From contig NZ_JAFBBV010000001.1 in assembly GCF_016907365.1 (NCBI RefSeq), positions 3,782,001 through 3,846,000 on the forward strand: a stretch of 64,000 nucleotides of DNA, read 5' to 3'. Source of the stretch: Oerskovia paurometabola. GTDB lineage: Bacteria > Actinomycetota > Actinomycetes > Actinomycetales > Cellulomonadaceae. The first letter of the stretch is position 1, and every line of letters begins with the position of its first letter. Below the pieces are notes generated by a model. The model did not search any database. It was not told where the DNA came from and saw only the letters and a program-made list of their open reading frames with translations. A program made the position numbers and the translations under genes. Shown here piece after piece: positions 9,949 through 21,530 of this stretch.

Positions 9949-10458
9949 TCAGGCCGTGGCTCCGGCCTCGGGATCGGCCTCGCCGCCGGCTCGCGACCGT
10001 CCGCCGTTCGCGGGGTCGGTGTCCTCGGGCGGGACCTGGCAGAACTTCTCCACCACGAGCCCGACCACGGCGAGCACCACGGCGCACAGCGCCGCGACCC
10101 CCGCCGCGATCGCACGGTCGCGCCGGGCCTCGATCGCGAGGTCGCCCAGCACCGCGACGACCTGCGCGAGGTACCAACCCGCGAGCAGCGACCCGGTGAG
10201 GGCCGCCGCCTTGGCGAGCACGAGCGTGCGCGCCGCCCGCAGGGGATCCAGCGAGGGGCGCCGACCCTTGAGGTAGGACCGCACGGCCCAGCCTGCCCAG
10301 AAGACGGCTCCGGCGAGCGCGACCAGGGCCGCGTCCACGATCCACGGCACGTGCGGCAGGTACGTACCCCGACGCTCCAGGCCGACGACGACGAGCCACC
10401 CCACCAGGGTCGTGGTGACCGTGACGAGCAGGAGGGTCGTGACCCTGGTGCGCTGCAT
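9949..10458 (-). CDS. DUF3180 family membrane protein
   Basis: The 169-residue protein starts MQRTRVTTLLLVTVTTTLVGWLVVVGLERRG and has four predicted membrane helices (about 7-27, 37-55, 76-100, 115-140). A polar Glu/Asp/Gly-rich tail ends it. DUF3180 proteins lie directly after folK in many actinomycetes; the function is unknown. The ATG overlaps the FolB-FolK stop (TGATG), so the two are translationally coupled. Confidence 0.85.
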   Translation of the reverse strand: MQRTRVTTLLLVTVTTTLVGWLVVVGLERRGTYLPHVPWIVDAALVALAGAVFWAGWAVRSYLKGRRPSLDPLRAARTLVLAKAAALTGSLLAGWYLAQVVAVLGDLAIEARRDRAIAAGVAALCAVVLAVVGLVVEKFCQVPPEDTDPANGGRSRAGGEADPEAGATA

Positions 10459-13091
10459 CAGCTCGACGGGCCGCGCAGGTCGGCCGGGAACGACATGGGC
10501 ACCCCCGTGATGGGGGGCTGGGCCGACGGCCCGCCCTGCTGCTCGACGGCCGGCGCGGGCTGCTGCGGCTCGAACGGGTTGGCGGGCGCCTGGTGCACGG
10601 GGTGGAACTGCGGGGTCACCGGTTCCTCGGGCGCGACCTGCGCGTGGCCGGCCGGCGTCGGTGGCACCTGGGCCCGCGGCTCGGTCGCCGACGCGGCCTG
10701 CGAGACGTCCGCCCACAACGGCGGGACCTGGGCGTGCGGAGGTTCCTGCCCGTCCTGCGGGTGCACGGGGTGGAACGCCGGGACGAAGGGTCCGGGCTGC
10801 TCCACGGCGCGCTCGGGCGAGCCCTGCTGAGCCGGTGCGGCCTGCGCCCCCGCAGCCTGGGAAGGCGTCTGGGCTGGCGTCTGGGCCGACGGCTGGCCGG
10901 GGGCGGAGGGCGCGGTCGGCTGGTCCTGGACGAACGGCGGCGCGGCCGTGACGGGTGCGTGTCCGACCGGGTCGAGCTGCTCCTGCGGGGTCGCGGTGAG
11001 CTCTCCCCCGGGGCGTGCCGGGGTCGTGGGCGCCGTGGTCGGCTCGGGAGCCGCCACCTCGACCGACGGGGGCACCGGCTCAGGCTCCGCCTGGACCTGT
11101 CGAGCGGGCCCGGCGGTCGCGGGAGCCTCGTCGACGGGGGCCGCGGCCGGAGCCGCCTCGGGCTCGGCGTCGGTCAGCCAGTCGAGCGCGAGCCAACGGA
11201 TGCCGCCACGGTCGGGCGCCGTCGCCGCCAGGGCGGCGACGGGACCGCCACCCAGGCCGGGCAGCACGGCGTCCGGCGCGATCTGCGCCCACGGCTCCAG
11301 GACGAAGGCACGCTCGTGCGCCCGCGGATGAGGCAGCTCGAGGTCCTCGGTGAACTCGGTGACCGTGCCGAAGACGACCAGGTCCACGTCGAGGGTGCGC
11401 GGGCCGTTGCGCTCGGCACGGACCCGCCCGTGGGCGTTCTCCACGGCCTGGACCGCGCGAAGGAGCGCACGCGGCGCGAGCGTCGTCCGGGCCAGCAGGA
11501 TCGCGTTGAGGTAGTCCGGCTGCTCGGGGCCACCGACCGCCGCGGTCCGCGCGAGCGGCGAGACGTCGGTGATCTCGAGCCCGGAGATCCGGTCGAGGTC
11601 CGTCACGGCGTCGCGCAACGTCTGCTGGGCGTCGCCCAGGTTGGCGCCGAGCGCGAGCACGACGGGGACGAAGCCCGCAGGGGCTTCGTCGAGCCGATCG
11701 GTCGCGACGGCCGGCACCGGCACCGCCTCAGGCACGACCGGCGCCTCGGCGGCAGTCTGCCCGACCGGAGCCTCGGCGTCCTCGGGAGCGGGACGGACGG
11801 GCAACGGGACGGGGGCGGCGACCGGCTCGTGCTCGGGGAGCGCCGGTGCCACGGGCCCCGTCTCGACGCTCGAGGCCTCGGCAGCGAAGGGGGCCGTCGA
11901 GGGGGCCTCGACCACGGGCCCGGGCACCGCAGGGCTCTCGGCCGGGGCCTGCGCGGCGACCGGCAGCACCGCCTCGTCGGCGGGGACGTGCTCGGCGGGC
12001 GAGGGCTCGACGGGCGAGGGCTCGGCGGCGACCTGGTACGCCACGGGGGCGACGTCGTCGGGCAGGACGTGCCCGCCGGACAGGTCCGGTCCGTCAGCCG
12101 CAGTGGTCTCGGGTGCCACGGGGACCTCGCGCACCGCGAGCACGGCCGGGTCGGTGGACCCGTCCGGCACGGCGGGCTGGGCTGCGGGCACGGGGAGCGC
12201 CGCTGCGGGGGCCTCGGCGGGCTCCGCGACCTCCGACGGCGCCGCAGCCGCCTCGCGGAAGGGCTCGGCCGCGACGGGCGTCGGTTCGGCGCCGACCTCG
12301 GGGGCCGACCGGTCGGGCTGAGGAACCGGCTCGTGCTCCGCGGCGGGCTCGAAGGTCTCGGCAGGGGCGCTCAGGGCGTCCTGGGGGGCGCTGTAGAACG
12401 AGTCGAGGGCGTCGACGAACTCCTGGTCGGACACCCCGCCCGCGTGCGGAGCGTCGACGGCGGCCGGACCGAGGTCCTCGGCCGTGTCCGCGAAGACGCC
12501 CTGGTCGGGCGATCGGTCCGGCGCGGGTGCGGGAGCCACCGGCGGGATCGACGGCGGCATGACGACGTGCTGGTCCTGCGGGGCGGCAGGCTCCGTGACC
12601 GCGACGTTCCCGAGCACGGCCGGGGTGATCGACCCGACCGGGATGGGCACGACGCGCGGGGCCTCGTCGGCCACGACCGGCACCTTGACGCGGTCGCGAC
12701 GGACGACGACCTGGACGTCGTCGAAGGGCACGGTGATGGGCGCCTGCGGCTTGTGGACCGCGACGTCGACCGCGACGACGGCGGGGTGGCGCAGCGCGAC
12801 CGCCGCGACGCGCTCGGCGACCGTCTCGATGAGGTCGGCGGGCGAGCCCGCGAGCACCGCGACGACGTCCTCCGCGACGACCGCGTAGCTCACGGTGTCC
12901 GCGAGGTCGTCACCGGCCGCGGCCGGACGCGTGTCGAGGTGCAGCACCACGTCGGCGCGGAAGAGCTGACCCTCGAGGCGCTCGTGCTCGAACACCCCGT
13001 GGTGGCCCGTCGCACTGAGCCCCGTGAGCCGGATCTGGTCGAACGGGCGCCCGTCGGTCCCCTGCACCGCCCCTGCGAACGCTGTGCTCAC
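10458..13091 (-). CDS. folK: Bifunctional FolB-FolK with long low-complexity linker and tail
   Basis: The 877-residue protein carries two folate enzymes. Dihydroneopterin aldolase (FolB) spans about residues 15-135, with RLTGLSATGHHGVFEHERLEGQ and PITVPFDDVQVVVRRDR. HPPK (FolK) spans about 475-640, with VVLALGANLGDAQQTLRDAV, YLNAILLARTTL, GRVRAERNGPRTLDVDLVVFG and LPHPRAHERAFVLEPWAQIAPD. Between them lies a linker of about 340 residues made almost only of Ala, Pro, Glu and Val; after FolK comes a Pro/Gln/Ala tail of about 237 residues. FolB is normally about 120 and FolK about 160 residues, so over 60 percent of this protein is outside the known domains. The GTG start has AGGAG 8 nt upstream and overlaps the folP stop by 4 nt. 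Confidence 0.93.
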   Translation of the reverse strand: MSTAFAGAVQGTDGRPFDQIRLTGLSATGHHGVFEHERLEGQLFRADVVLHLDTRPAAAGDDLADTVSYAVVAEDVVAVLAGSPADLIETVAERVAAVALRHPAVVAVDVAVHKPQAPITVPFDDVQVVVRRDRVKVPVVADEAPRVVPIPVGSITPAVLGNVAVTEPAAPQDQHVVMPPSIPPVAPAPAPDRSPDQGVFADTAEDLGPAAVDAPHAGGVSDQEFVDALDSFYSAPQDALSAPAETFEPAAEHEPVPQPDRSAPEVGAEPTPVAAEPFREAAAAPSEVAEPAEAPAAALPVPAAQPAVPDGSTDPAVLAVREVPVAPETTAADGPDLSGGHVLPDDVAPVAYQVAAEPSPVEPSPAEHVPADEAVLPVAAQAPAESPAVPGPVVEAPSTAPFAAEASSVETGPVAPALPEHEPVAAPVPLPVRPAPEDAEAPVGQTAAEAPVVPEAVPVPAVATDRLDEAPAGFVPVVLALGANLGDAQQTLRDAVTDLDRISGLEITDVSPLARTAAVGGPEQPDYLNAILLARTTLAPRALLRAVQAVENAHGRVRAERNGPRTLDVDLVVFGTVTEFTEDLELPHPRAHERAFVLEPWAQIAPDAVLPGLGGGPVAALAATAPDRGGIRWLALDWLTDAEPEAAPAAAPVDEAPATAGPARQVQAEPEPVPPSVEVAAPEPTTAPTTPARPGGELTATPQEQLDPVGHAPVTAAPPFVQDQPTAPSAPGQPSAQTPAQTPSQAAGAQAAPAQQGSPERAVEQPGPFVPAFHPVHPQDGQEPPHAQVPPLWADVSQAASATEPRAQVPPTPAGHAQVAPEEPVTPQFHPVHQAPANPFEPQQPAPAVEQQGGPSAQPPITGVPMSFPADLRGPSS

Positions 13092-14041
13092 GTCGTACTC
13101 CTGTCGTCGCTGTCGTTCGTTCCGTGGTCGTCCGTGCTCTGCCCCGTCTGCCCCACGCTGGCATCCTCCCCCGTCCGACCTGCCCGAGTCCATGCGGCGG
13201 CGACCCGTACCGCGTCGGCCGAGGCTCGGACGGCGTGCACGCGCACGCACCAGGCGCCCTCCGCCGCGGCGAGAGCCGTGATCGCTGCGGTCGCCGCGTC
13301 CCGCTCGAGCGGCGGGGCGGGCGTGCCGTCCCGACCGGCGAGCAGGTGCCCGAGGAAGCGCTTGCGCGACGCCCCCACGAGCACCGGGAACCCGAGCTCG
13401 CGCAGCGTGCCCAGGTGCGTCAGGAGAGGCCAGTTCGTGGAGCCCGCCTTGGAGAAGCCCAGCCCGGGGTCCAGGACGATCCGCTCGTCGCGCACGCCTG
13501 CGGCACGCAAGGCCTCGACGCGCGCGGCCAGCTCGTCCCGCACGTCGGTCACGACGTCGTCGTACACCTCGAGGTCGTCCATGACGTCCGCGTGACCGCG
13601 CCAGTGCATGGCGACGAAGACCGCTCCGGTCCGGGCGGCGACCGCGGCCATCTCCGGGTCGGCGAGGCCCCCCGAGACGTCGTTGATGATCTGCGCCCCC
13701 GCCGCGACCGCCTGCTCGGCGACCGTGGCCCGCGTCGTGTCGACGCTCACCACGGCGCCGCGGTCCGCGAGGGCCGAGATCACGGGCAGGACGCGCGCGA
13801 GCTCCTCCTCGACGGGCACGCGTCCGGCCCCCGGTCGCGTGGACTCGCCCCCGACGTCGAGGACGTCCGCGCCCTCGGCCAGGAGCTCCAGGCCGTGCTC
13901 GATCGCCGCGCGCGGCTCGAACCACTCGCCGCCGTCGGAGAAGGAGTCGGGCGTGACGTTGACGACTCCCATGACGAGCGTCCGGCCGATCCCGTCGAAG
14001 GGCAGGGCGGGGAGCGCGCCGTCGTGCTGTGTGTACCGCAC
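13088..14041 (-). CDS. folP: Dihydropteroate synthase
   Basis: FolP condenses 6-hydroxymethyl-dihydropterin pyrophosphate with p-aminobenzoate; it is the sulfonamide target. The 317-residue protein has the family signatures VMGVVNVTPDSFSDGG, ADVLDVGGESTRPGAG, IINDVSGG and VLDPGLGFSKAGSTNW. A short Asp/Ser/Thr-rich C-terminal end extends past the usual length of about 280. The start is GTG. It begins 10 nt after folE ends and overlaps the next gene by 4 nt. The unit thus reads folE-folP-folBK, nearly the whole pterin branch. Confidence 0.96.
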   Translation of the reverse strand: MRYTQHDGALPALPFDGIGRTLVMGVVNVTPDSFSDGGEWFEPRAAIEHGLELLAEGADVLDVGGESTRPGAGRVPVEEELARVLPVISALADRGAVVSVDTTRATVAEQAVAAGAQIINDVSGGLADPEMAAVAARTGAVFVAMHWRGHADVMDDLEVYDDVVTDVRDELAARVEALRAAGVRDERIVLDPGLGFSKAGSTNWPLLTHLGTLRELGFPVLVGASRKRFLGHLLAGRDGTPAPPLERDAATAAITALAAAEGAWCVRVHAVRASADAVRVAAAWTRAGRTGEDASVGQTGQSTDDHGTNDSDDRSTT

Positions 14042-14051
14042 TGCTGCGTGC

Positions 14052-14663
14052 CTACCGTCCCAGGATCAGGCTCATGGCCTCGGCGCGCGTGGCGCCGTCG
14101 CGCATCTGTCCGCGCACCGCCGACGTCACCGTCCGCGAGCCCGGCTTGCGGACGCCCCGCATGGACATGCACAGGTGCTCGCACTCGACGACGACGATCG
14201 CGCCGCGCGGCTCGAGGTGCTCGACCAGGGCGTCGGCGATCTGCGTCGTGAGCCGCTCCTGGACCTGGGGGCGACGCGCGTACACGTCGACCAGCCGGGC
14301 CAGCTTGGACAGGCCCGTGATGCGGCCGTCGGCGTTGGGGATGTACCCCACGTGCGCGACGCCGTGGAACGGCACGAGGTGGTGCTCGCACGTCGAGTAG
14401 ACCTCGATGTCCTTGACCAGCACCATCTCCTCGTGACCGAGGTCGAACATGGTGGTCAGGACGTCGCCCGGCTCCTGGCGCAGGCCCGCGAAGATCTCGC
14501 GGTACGCGCGGGCCACGCGGGCGGGGGTCTCCTGGAGCCCCTCGCGGTCCGGGTCCTCCCCCACGGCGAGGAGGAGCTCACGCACTGCGGCGCGCGCCCG
14601 CTCCTCGTCGTACGCGGGGACGTCGGCAGCGGCGCGCAGGCCCTGCTCGGCCCGTGCGGTCAC
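14052..14663 (-). CDS. folE: GTP cyclohydrolase I
   Basis: FolE converts GTP to dihydroneopterin triphosphate, the entry to folate synthesis. The 203-residue protein has all family marks: [14 protein letters not shown], the zinc/active-site stretch [50 protein letters not shown], and [13 protein letters not shown] with the second zinc-ligand Cys. The start is GTG, one base after the ftsH stop, so it is likely cotranscribed with ftsH. Confidence 0.97.
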   Translation of the reverse strand: MTARAEQGLRAAADVPAYDEERARAAVRELLLAVGEDPDREGLQETPARVARAYREIFAGLRQEPGDVLTTMFDLGHEEMVLVKDIEVYSTCEHHLVPFHGVAHVGYIPNADGRITGLSKLARLVDVYARRPQVQERLTTQIADALVEHLEPRGAIVVVECEHLCMSMRGVRKPGSRTVTSAVRGQMRDGATRAEAMSLILGR

Positions 14664-14664
14664 G

Positions 14665-16719
<2,055 letters not shown>

Positions 16720-16774
16720 CGGCGACGGGGACGATTCCCCGTATCCCTCCACTCGCGCAATGGTTCCGCCAGTG

Positions 16775-16780
16775 AAGTTA
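16775..16780 (-). promoter_or_regulatory. Candidate -10 box for ftsH
   Basis: On the minus strand TAACTT (16775-16780) fits TANNNT and has TG upstream (TGTAACTT). It would give a leader of about 50 nt before the ftsH ATG. No clear -35 was found. The 16720-16953 gap otherwise holds only the hpt terminator. Confidence 0.3.
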
Positions 16781-16881
16781 CACGCACAACCTGGCAGTTG
16801 GCTGGTCTGTTCGCCCAGGGCGTTGCTTCGACGAGCGACGTCCGCAACGGGTGGCGGCCGGGGCCGCGGGCGGCCCGCGGG

Positions 16882-16930
16882 TGACGGGAGGAGGGCGCGC
16901 GACGCTCGGTCGCGGCCCTGCCTCCCGTCA
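16882..16930 (-). terminator. Long hairpin after hpt
   Basis: TGACGGGAGG (16882-16891) pairs with CCTCCCGTCA (16921-16930). The pairing continues inward as AGGGC/GCCCT with one bulge, and then a CGCGAC/GTCGCG stem. It lies directly 3' of hpt on the minus strand and separates hpt from ftsH. Confidence 0.65.
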
Positions 16931-16953
16931 GCGCGCGGGCACGGGGAAGCGCG

Positions 16954-17508
16954 TCAGGACGAGTAGACGTGCGGGGCGAGCGTGCCCACGAACGGCAGGT
17001 TGCGGTACTTCTCCGCATAGTCCAGGCCGTAGCCCACGACGAACTCGTTGGGGATGTCGAAGCCGATGTAGCGCACGTCGACCTCGGTCTTCGCGGCGTC
17101 GGGCTTGCGGAGCATCGCGGCGACCTCGACGGAGGCCGGGCCGCGGCTGCGCAGGTTCGACAGCAGCCACGACAGCGTCAGGCCCGAGTCGATGATGTCC
17201 TCGACGATGAGCACGTGGCGGCCCGTGAGGTCGGCGTCGAGGTCCTTGAGGATGCGCACGACGCCCGACGACTTGGTGCCCGACCCGTACGACGAGACGG
17301 CCATCCAGTCCATCTCGACGTCGTGGTGCAGCAGGCGGGCGAGGTCCGCCATGACCATGACGGCGCCCTTGAGCACGCCGACGAGCAGGAGGTCCTTGCC
17401 CGCGTAGTCGCGGTCGATCTGCTCGGCGAGCTCCACCAGCCTCCCGCGGAGCTGGTCCTCGGTGAGGAGGATGTTCTCGAGGTCGTTGCCGACGTCGGAT
17501 GAGTCCAC
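16954..17508 (-). CDS. hpt: Hypoxanthine-guanine phosphoribosyltransferase
   Basis: This enzyme salvages hypoxanthine and guanine to IMP and GMP using PRPP. The 184-residue protein starts MDSSDVGNDLENILLTEDQL, as in actinobacterial homologues. It has KGAVMVMADLARL, SSYGSGTKSSG and the PRPP loop HVLIVEDIIDSGLT, then DIPNEFVVGYGLDYAEKYRNLPFVG. Of two in-frame GTGs, the one at 17508 is preferred because AGGAG lies 8 nt before it; the other (17517) has no proper spacing. The tilS stop overlaps the AGGAG-GTG interval, so tilS, hpt and probably ftsH form the conserved tilS-hpt-ftsH cluster. Confidence 0.96.
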   Translation of the reverse strand: MDSSDVGNDLENILLTEDQLRGRLVELAEQIDRDYAGKDLLLVGVLKGAVMVMADLARLLHHDVEMDWMAVSSYGSGTKSSGVVRILKDLDADLTGRHVLIVEDIIDSGLTLSWLLSNLRSRGPASVEVAAMLRKPDAAKTEVDVRYIGFDIPNEFVVGYGLDYAEKYRNLPFVGTLAPHVYSS

Positions 17509-17513
17509 GGGTT

Positions 17514-18650
17514 TCACTCCTGTGCTGGTTCTGCTGGGGTCTCGGCGGGCACGGTTCGCTCGGGCGAGGGGGGACGCGCGGGCCGTAGGAAGAGTCTCCC
17601 ACGGGTCCGCAGTGCCCGGAGGTCGCCCGGCAGGTGCGCGGGCCCCTGACCACGCCAGTCGGTGATCATCGCGTCGAGAGTCGCGACGTGGCTCGCGAAG
17701 AGGGATCCGGCGGGACTCCCGGCCTCGGTCGCGGCGCGTCGCAGCGCCCGACGGCGCAGCGCGGCCGGGGCCGACGACAGCACCTGGGTGTCGAGCACCA
17801 CAGGGGCGCCGCCCGTGCGACGGTCCTCGCCGCCGCCCGGTTCCGCGACACGGGCCTCGTCGAGCAGCCGGTCCGCGAGCTCGTCGAGCAGGTCCGCGTC
17901 CTCGCGGAGCAGGTCTGCGGTGCGGGCCAGAGCCTCCGCGACGCCCGGACCGAGCACGTCCTCGAGGACGGGAAGCACCCGTGCACGCACCTGCGAGCGC
18001 AGGGGCAAGGGCGCGCCGAGCCGCACGTCCGGTTCGGTCGCGCCCTGCCCGGGCCCCCCCGGTCCGGTACCGGGCACCCCGTTGGTGGGGTCGGTCCACC
18101 AGGCCAGTCCGTTCGCGGTGCACACGTCCTCGGTGTCGCTCCGCCGCAGACCCAGGAACGGGCGACGATAGACGCCCCGCACGGCGGCCATGCCCGCGAG
18201 GGACCGTGCCCCCGAACCACGGGCGAGCCCCAGCAGCACCGACTCGGCCTGGTCGTCGAGGGTGTGCCCCAGGAGCACTGCCGACGCCCCCGCGACGTGT
18301 GCGACGTCGTCGAGCACCGCGTAGCGCGCGTGGCGCGCCGCCGCCTCGAGACCACCCCGGCCCGCGACCTCGACCCGCCGGACCTCGACCGGGTCGAGGC
18401 CGAGCGCACGGCACCGGTCCGCCGCGACGGCCGCCACCTCGGAGCTGCCGTCCTGGAGCCCGTGGTCGACCACGACCGCCCCGGCCCGCAGCCCGTCGCG
18501 CGAGGCGACGAAGGCCGTCGCAGCCGCGAGCGCGAGCGAGTCCGCACCGCCCGAGCACGCCACGAGCACGAGCGAGCCGGGCGCGAGGTCGCGGACCACG
18601 CTGCGCACGGCGCGCCGTGCCGCCGCCTCCGCGGGACGCGGACCTACCAC
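17514..18650 (-). CDS. tilS: tRNA(Ile)-lysidine synthetase
   Basis: TilS modifies C34 of the tRNA-Ile(CAU) anticodon to lysidine, so it reads AUA codons. The N-terminal PP-loop ATPase domain shows SGGADS (33-38), [32 protein letters not shown] and [12 protein letters not shown]. The C-terminal part is the linker/substrate-binding domain with [13 protein letters not shown]. The product is about 378 residues from the GTG at 18650; a GTG at 18686 would add 12 residues and overlap the previous gene. Neither has a good ribosome site. Confidence 0.93.
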   Translation of the reverse strand: MVGPRPAEAAARRAVRSVVRDLAPGSLVLVACSGGADSLALAAATAFVASRDGLRAGAVVVDHGLQDGSSEVAAVAADRCRALGLDPVEVRRVEVAGRGGLEAAARHARYAVLDDVAHVAGASAVLLGHTLDDQAESVLLGLARGSGARSLAGMAAVRGVYRRPFLGLRRSDTEDVCTANGLAWWTDPTNGVPGTGPGGPGQGATEPDVRLGAPLPLRSQVRARVLPVLEDVLGPGVAEALARTADLLREDADLLDELADRLLDEARVAEPGGGEDRRTGGAPVVLDTQVLSSAPAALRRRALRRAATEAGSPAGSLFASHVATLDAMITDWRGQGPAHLPGDLRALRTRGRLFLRPARPPSPERTVPAETPAEPAQE

Positions 18651-18657
18651 GCGCGCG

Positions 18658-19770
18658 TCAGCCGTGGACCCGGCGCACCCAGGCACCGGGGTCGGCGATC
18701 TCGTGGGCCGAGGGCAGGTGCTCGGGGCTCGACCAGACCGCGTTGAGCCCGTCGCGCCCCACCTGCTTCTCGACCCCGCGCACGAACGCGGCGCCGTCCC
18801 GGTACTGGGCGAGCTTGGCGTCCATGCCCAGGAACCTGCGCAGGACCGTGTCGAGCGTGCTGCTGCCCTGCCCGTCGCGGCGCGCCTCGAACTGCGCCCG
18901 GATGCGCCGGATCGTGGGGACCGTCGCGCGCCCGACCGCGTCCATCATGACGTCGGCGTGCCCCTCCAGGAGCGCCATGACGGCCGACACCTCCTCGAGC
19001 GAGCGCCGCTGGTCGGGCGTGAGGAGCCCGTGGGCGACCCCGCCCTCCTGCCCGCGCACGGCCCGCAGGACCACCTTGCCCGCGGTCGCGAGCTTGTCGC
19101 GCAGACGCGCCTCGGCGAGCTGGCGGGAGGACTCCGAGAGGCCCGCGAGGAGCTCGCGGGCCGAAGCCCGCAGATGCTCCGCGAGCCACGGGGCCGCGGC
19201 GAACTGGAGCGCGTGGGTCTGCTCGTGCAGGCACACCCACAGGCGGAAGTCCGCCGGCACCAGGTCGAGGTCGCGCTCGAGCTGCAGGACGTTCGGGGCG
19301 ACGAGGAGCAGACGTCCGGGGACCGGCGTGCCGTGCGCGCTGTAGGGGTCGAACTGGCCCAGCACACGGCTCGAGAGCGCGGCCAGGACGGCCCCGACCT
19401 GCGCCGCCCCGACGAGCGCCGTGGTCGCCGACACCGGCTTGTCCCCCGCGCCCGTGAGGGAGTCCGCGACGCCGTCGGTCAGGCTCGCCATGACCTCGGT
19501 GTTGGCCCGGGCCCAGCGCGACCGGTCGACGACGTACACCTGCGAGAGCGCCGGCGCCCCCGCGTCACCGGGTCGCCCCGGGTCGGCCGGCGACATGCGC
19601 GTGACGCGCAGGACGTGCGGCACCGCTGCGGACGCCGCCTCGCGCAGCCCTTCCACGAGCGCCGCGAGCTCGTCGCGCGAGGCCGTCGGACCCGGAGGTG
19701 CGACGCGGGCGGCGATCTGCGCGGCGGAGGTCCAGTCGACGAGCGGCGCGCCGACCACGGAAGACGTCAT
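18658..19770 (-). CDS. Zinc-dependent metallopeptidase, DUF2342/coenzyme F420 biosynthesis-associated type
   Basis: The 370-residue soluble protein starts [18 protein letters not shown] (182-186) is a zinc-binding HExxH motif. [12 protein letters not shown] about 85 residues later is the likely third-ligand region. Other blocks are [27 protein letters not shown] and [20 protein letters not shown]. This family is found directly upstream of tilS in many actinomycetes. It is annotated as a zinc-dependent metalloprotease, sometimes as F420-biosynthesis-associated; neither substrate nor pathway is known. No signal peptide is seen. Confidence 0.88.
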   Translation of the reverse strand: MTSSVVGAPLVDWTSAAQIAARVAPPGPTASRDELAALVEGLREAASAAVPHVLRVTRMSPADPGRPGDAGAPALSQVYVVDRSRWARANTEVMASLTDGVADSLTGAGDKPVSATTALVGAAQVGAVLAALSSRVLGQFDPYSAHGTPVPGRLLLVAPNVLQLERDLDLVPADFRLWVCLHEQTHALQFAAAPWLAEHLRASARELLAGLSESSRQLAEARLRDKLATAGKVVLRAVRGQEGGVAHGLLTPDQRRSLEEVSAVMALLEGHADVMMDAVGRATVPTIRRIRAQFEARRDGQGSSTLDTVLRRFLGMDAKLAQYRDGAAFVRGVEKQVGRDGLNAVWSSPEHLPSAHEIADPGAWVRRVHG

Positions 19771-19850
19771 CGCCCCACCGTAGCCGGTACGCGGGGCCGG
19801 GCGACCGTCACCGTCGGCGGGCAGCACCGTCGCCGTCGGCGGGCGGGGCG

Positions 19851-21257
19851 TCAGTCCGCCGAACCCACCAGGCCCCCGACGAAACCGTCCATCAGCAGAC
19901 GCGCACCGTACGCGCCGCCGTCGGGCAGGGCGTCCGCGAGGAGGACGAACACGAGCTGGCGGTCCTGCGCGGTGACGACCGTACCCGCGAGCGACGTCAC
20001 GTTCGGCAGGCTCCCCGTCTTGGCCCGGACCACTCCCCTGCCGGGCGACGCGAGGAAGCGGTCGTCGAGCGTGCCGGACAGCCCGGCGACGGGCAGCCCG
20101 ACGGCCCCTGCGCGCAGGCCGGGCTGCGCCGGGTCCGCCAGGAGGTCGACGACGGCGGCCAGCTGGGCCGCCGACAGCGCCGACCCGTCGCCCAGGCCGG
20201 AGCAGTCGGCGAGGACGGCCCCCGTCAGGTCCACCCCGAGGCGCGAGACGCTCGCGGTGACGGCCTGCCTCGCTCCGTCGAACGTCGCGGGCAGCCCTGC
20301 GTCGATCGCGACCAGACGTCCCACGACCTCGGTGATGGTGTTGTCCGAGTGCTGGAGGAAGTACGCGACGACCTCGCTCAGCGGAGCTGACTCGACCGAC
20401 CCGAGAACCTTGGCCGTCGAGGCGGACTCGCCCCGTGCGGGAGGGCCCTCCACCGTGATGCCCAGCTCGGTGAGGCGCGTCGCGAGAATCTCGGCAGCCG
20501 CGAGCGACGGGTCGGCGCTGCGCTTGGCGTACTCGGCGTCGCTCAGGCGGGCGATGTCGACCGCGACCGAGGTCACGGGGGCGATGAAACCCGCCGTCAC
20601 GTTCCCGGCGAACACCGCGGGGCTGACCGTGGGGCCGGAGAAGTAGCGGTCGTCGACCACGAGGCGCACCGTCGTACGACCGGTGAGCTTGAGCTCGCCC
20701 GCAACCTGCGTCGCCAGGTCGGCCATCCCTGCCCGACCGTTGACGGCCAACGGGTCGCCCTCCTCGGCCGCGAGCATCATGTCGCCGCCGCCGACGAGGG
20801 CGATCGTGCCGGCGTCGACCTCGACGACCTTCGTGGTGAGCGTCACCTCGGGTCCCGGGGACGCGAGGGCCGCGGCGGCGGTGAGGACCTTCTGGGTCGA
20901 GGCCGGGACCATGGGCGTCTGCGCCCCGCTCTGCGCGAGCACCTCGCCCGTCATCCGGTCCATCACGACGCCGCCCACCCTGCCGCCCAGACGCGCGTCC
21001 TGGACCAGCGCGTCGAGCGAGGCGGCGATCGCCGTGGCGTCGGGCAACGGCGCCGACTCGTCGAGGACCGGCAGCGTCTGCGCAGGTGAGGCGGAGTCCA
21101 CCGCACCGGGAGGCGTCGGGAAGGGGGCCGCAGGAGCCACCGCGGGAGCGGTCGTCAGGACGCCGGGAACCACGTCGTACGCGTCGGCCGTCAGGTAGCC
21201 GCCCGCGAGGACCACCACGATCCCGGCAGTGATCCCGGTACGTGCCACCCAACCCAT
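19851..21257 (-). CDS. dacB: D-alanyl-D-alanine carboxypeptidase/endopeptidase (PBP4 type)
   Basis: This low-molecular-weight penicillin-binding protein trims peptidoglycan stem peptides. The 468-residue protein starts MGWVARTGITAGIVVVLAGGYLTADAY, a signal or anchor segment, followed by a Pro/Ala-rich stretch. The serine-peptidase motifs of the S13 family are present: S120-x-x-K123 (ASTQK), SDN from Ser304 (QHSDNTITE), and K413-T-G (AKTGSLPN). The ATG at 21257 has GAGGA 5 nt upstream; the longer in-frame opening is not credible. It is the first gene of the minus-strand block. Confidence 0.93.
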   Translation of the reverse strand: MGWVARTGITAGIVVVLAGGYLTADAYDVVPGVLTTAPAVAPAAPFPTPPGAVDSASPAQTLPVLDESAPLPDATAIAASLDALVQDARLGGRVGGVVMDRMTGEVLAQSGAQTPMVPASTQKVLTAAAALASPGPEVTLTTKVVEVDAGTIALVGGGDMMLAAEEGDPLAVNGRAGMADLATQVAGELKLTGRTTVRLVVDDRYFSGPTVSPAVFAGNVTAGFIAPVTSVAVDIARLSDAEYAKRSADPSLAAAEILATRLTELGITVEGPPARGESASTAKVLGSVESAPLSEVVAYFLQHSDNTITEVVGRLVAIDAGLPATFDGARQAVTASVSRLGVDLTGAVLADCSGLGDGSALSAAQLAAVVDLLADPAQPGLRAGAVGLPVAGLSGTLDDRFLASPGRGVVRAKTGSLPNVTSLAGTVVTAQDRQLVFVLLADALPDGGAYGARLLMDGFVGGLVGSAD

Positions 21258-21311
21258 GTCGTCCTCTTCCCTCCTGCCGTCGGCGCCCAGGAGCGCGCCG
21301 CTCACGTGCGC

Positions 21312-21317
21312 ATTATC
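21312..21317 (-). promoter_or_regulatory. Candidate -10 box for the dacB transcript
   Basis: Minus-strand GATAAT (21312-21317) in the context GGGTGATAAT resembles an extended -10. It would give a leader of about 48 nt. The rest of the 21258-21530 divergent gap is without other recognisable sites. Confidence 0.4.
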
Positions 21318-21530
21318 ACCCAGGAACCGCGGAGTCCCCGGGGTCCGGCCACCGCCGACCCAGACCGTTCGTGTCACACTAGAGGGCGCATGCTGGCCTG
21401 ATACCTCGTGGTCCACACCACCCGGCCGGGTTCACCGGTCGGAACGGCCGGGGCCGCGTGCGCACGACAGCCGATTCACGACCGCCACACCGCGACCGAG
21501 CGGGTGAGCCGGTTCAACTGGAGGAGAACA

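Noticed and set aside
18658..19770. Calling the metallopeptidase an F420-biosynthesis enzyme because cofD/cofC are in the window
   Set aside because: cofDC are 8 kb away on the other strand, and the name of the family is historical; the sequence shows only a zinc peptidase motif.
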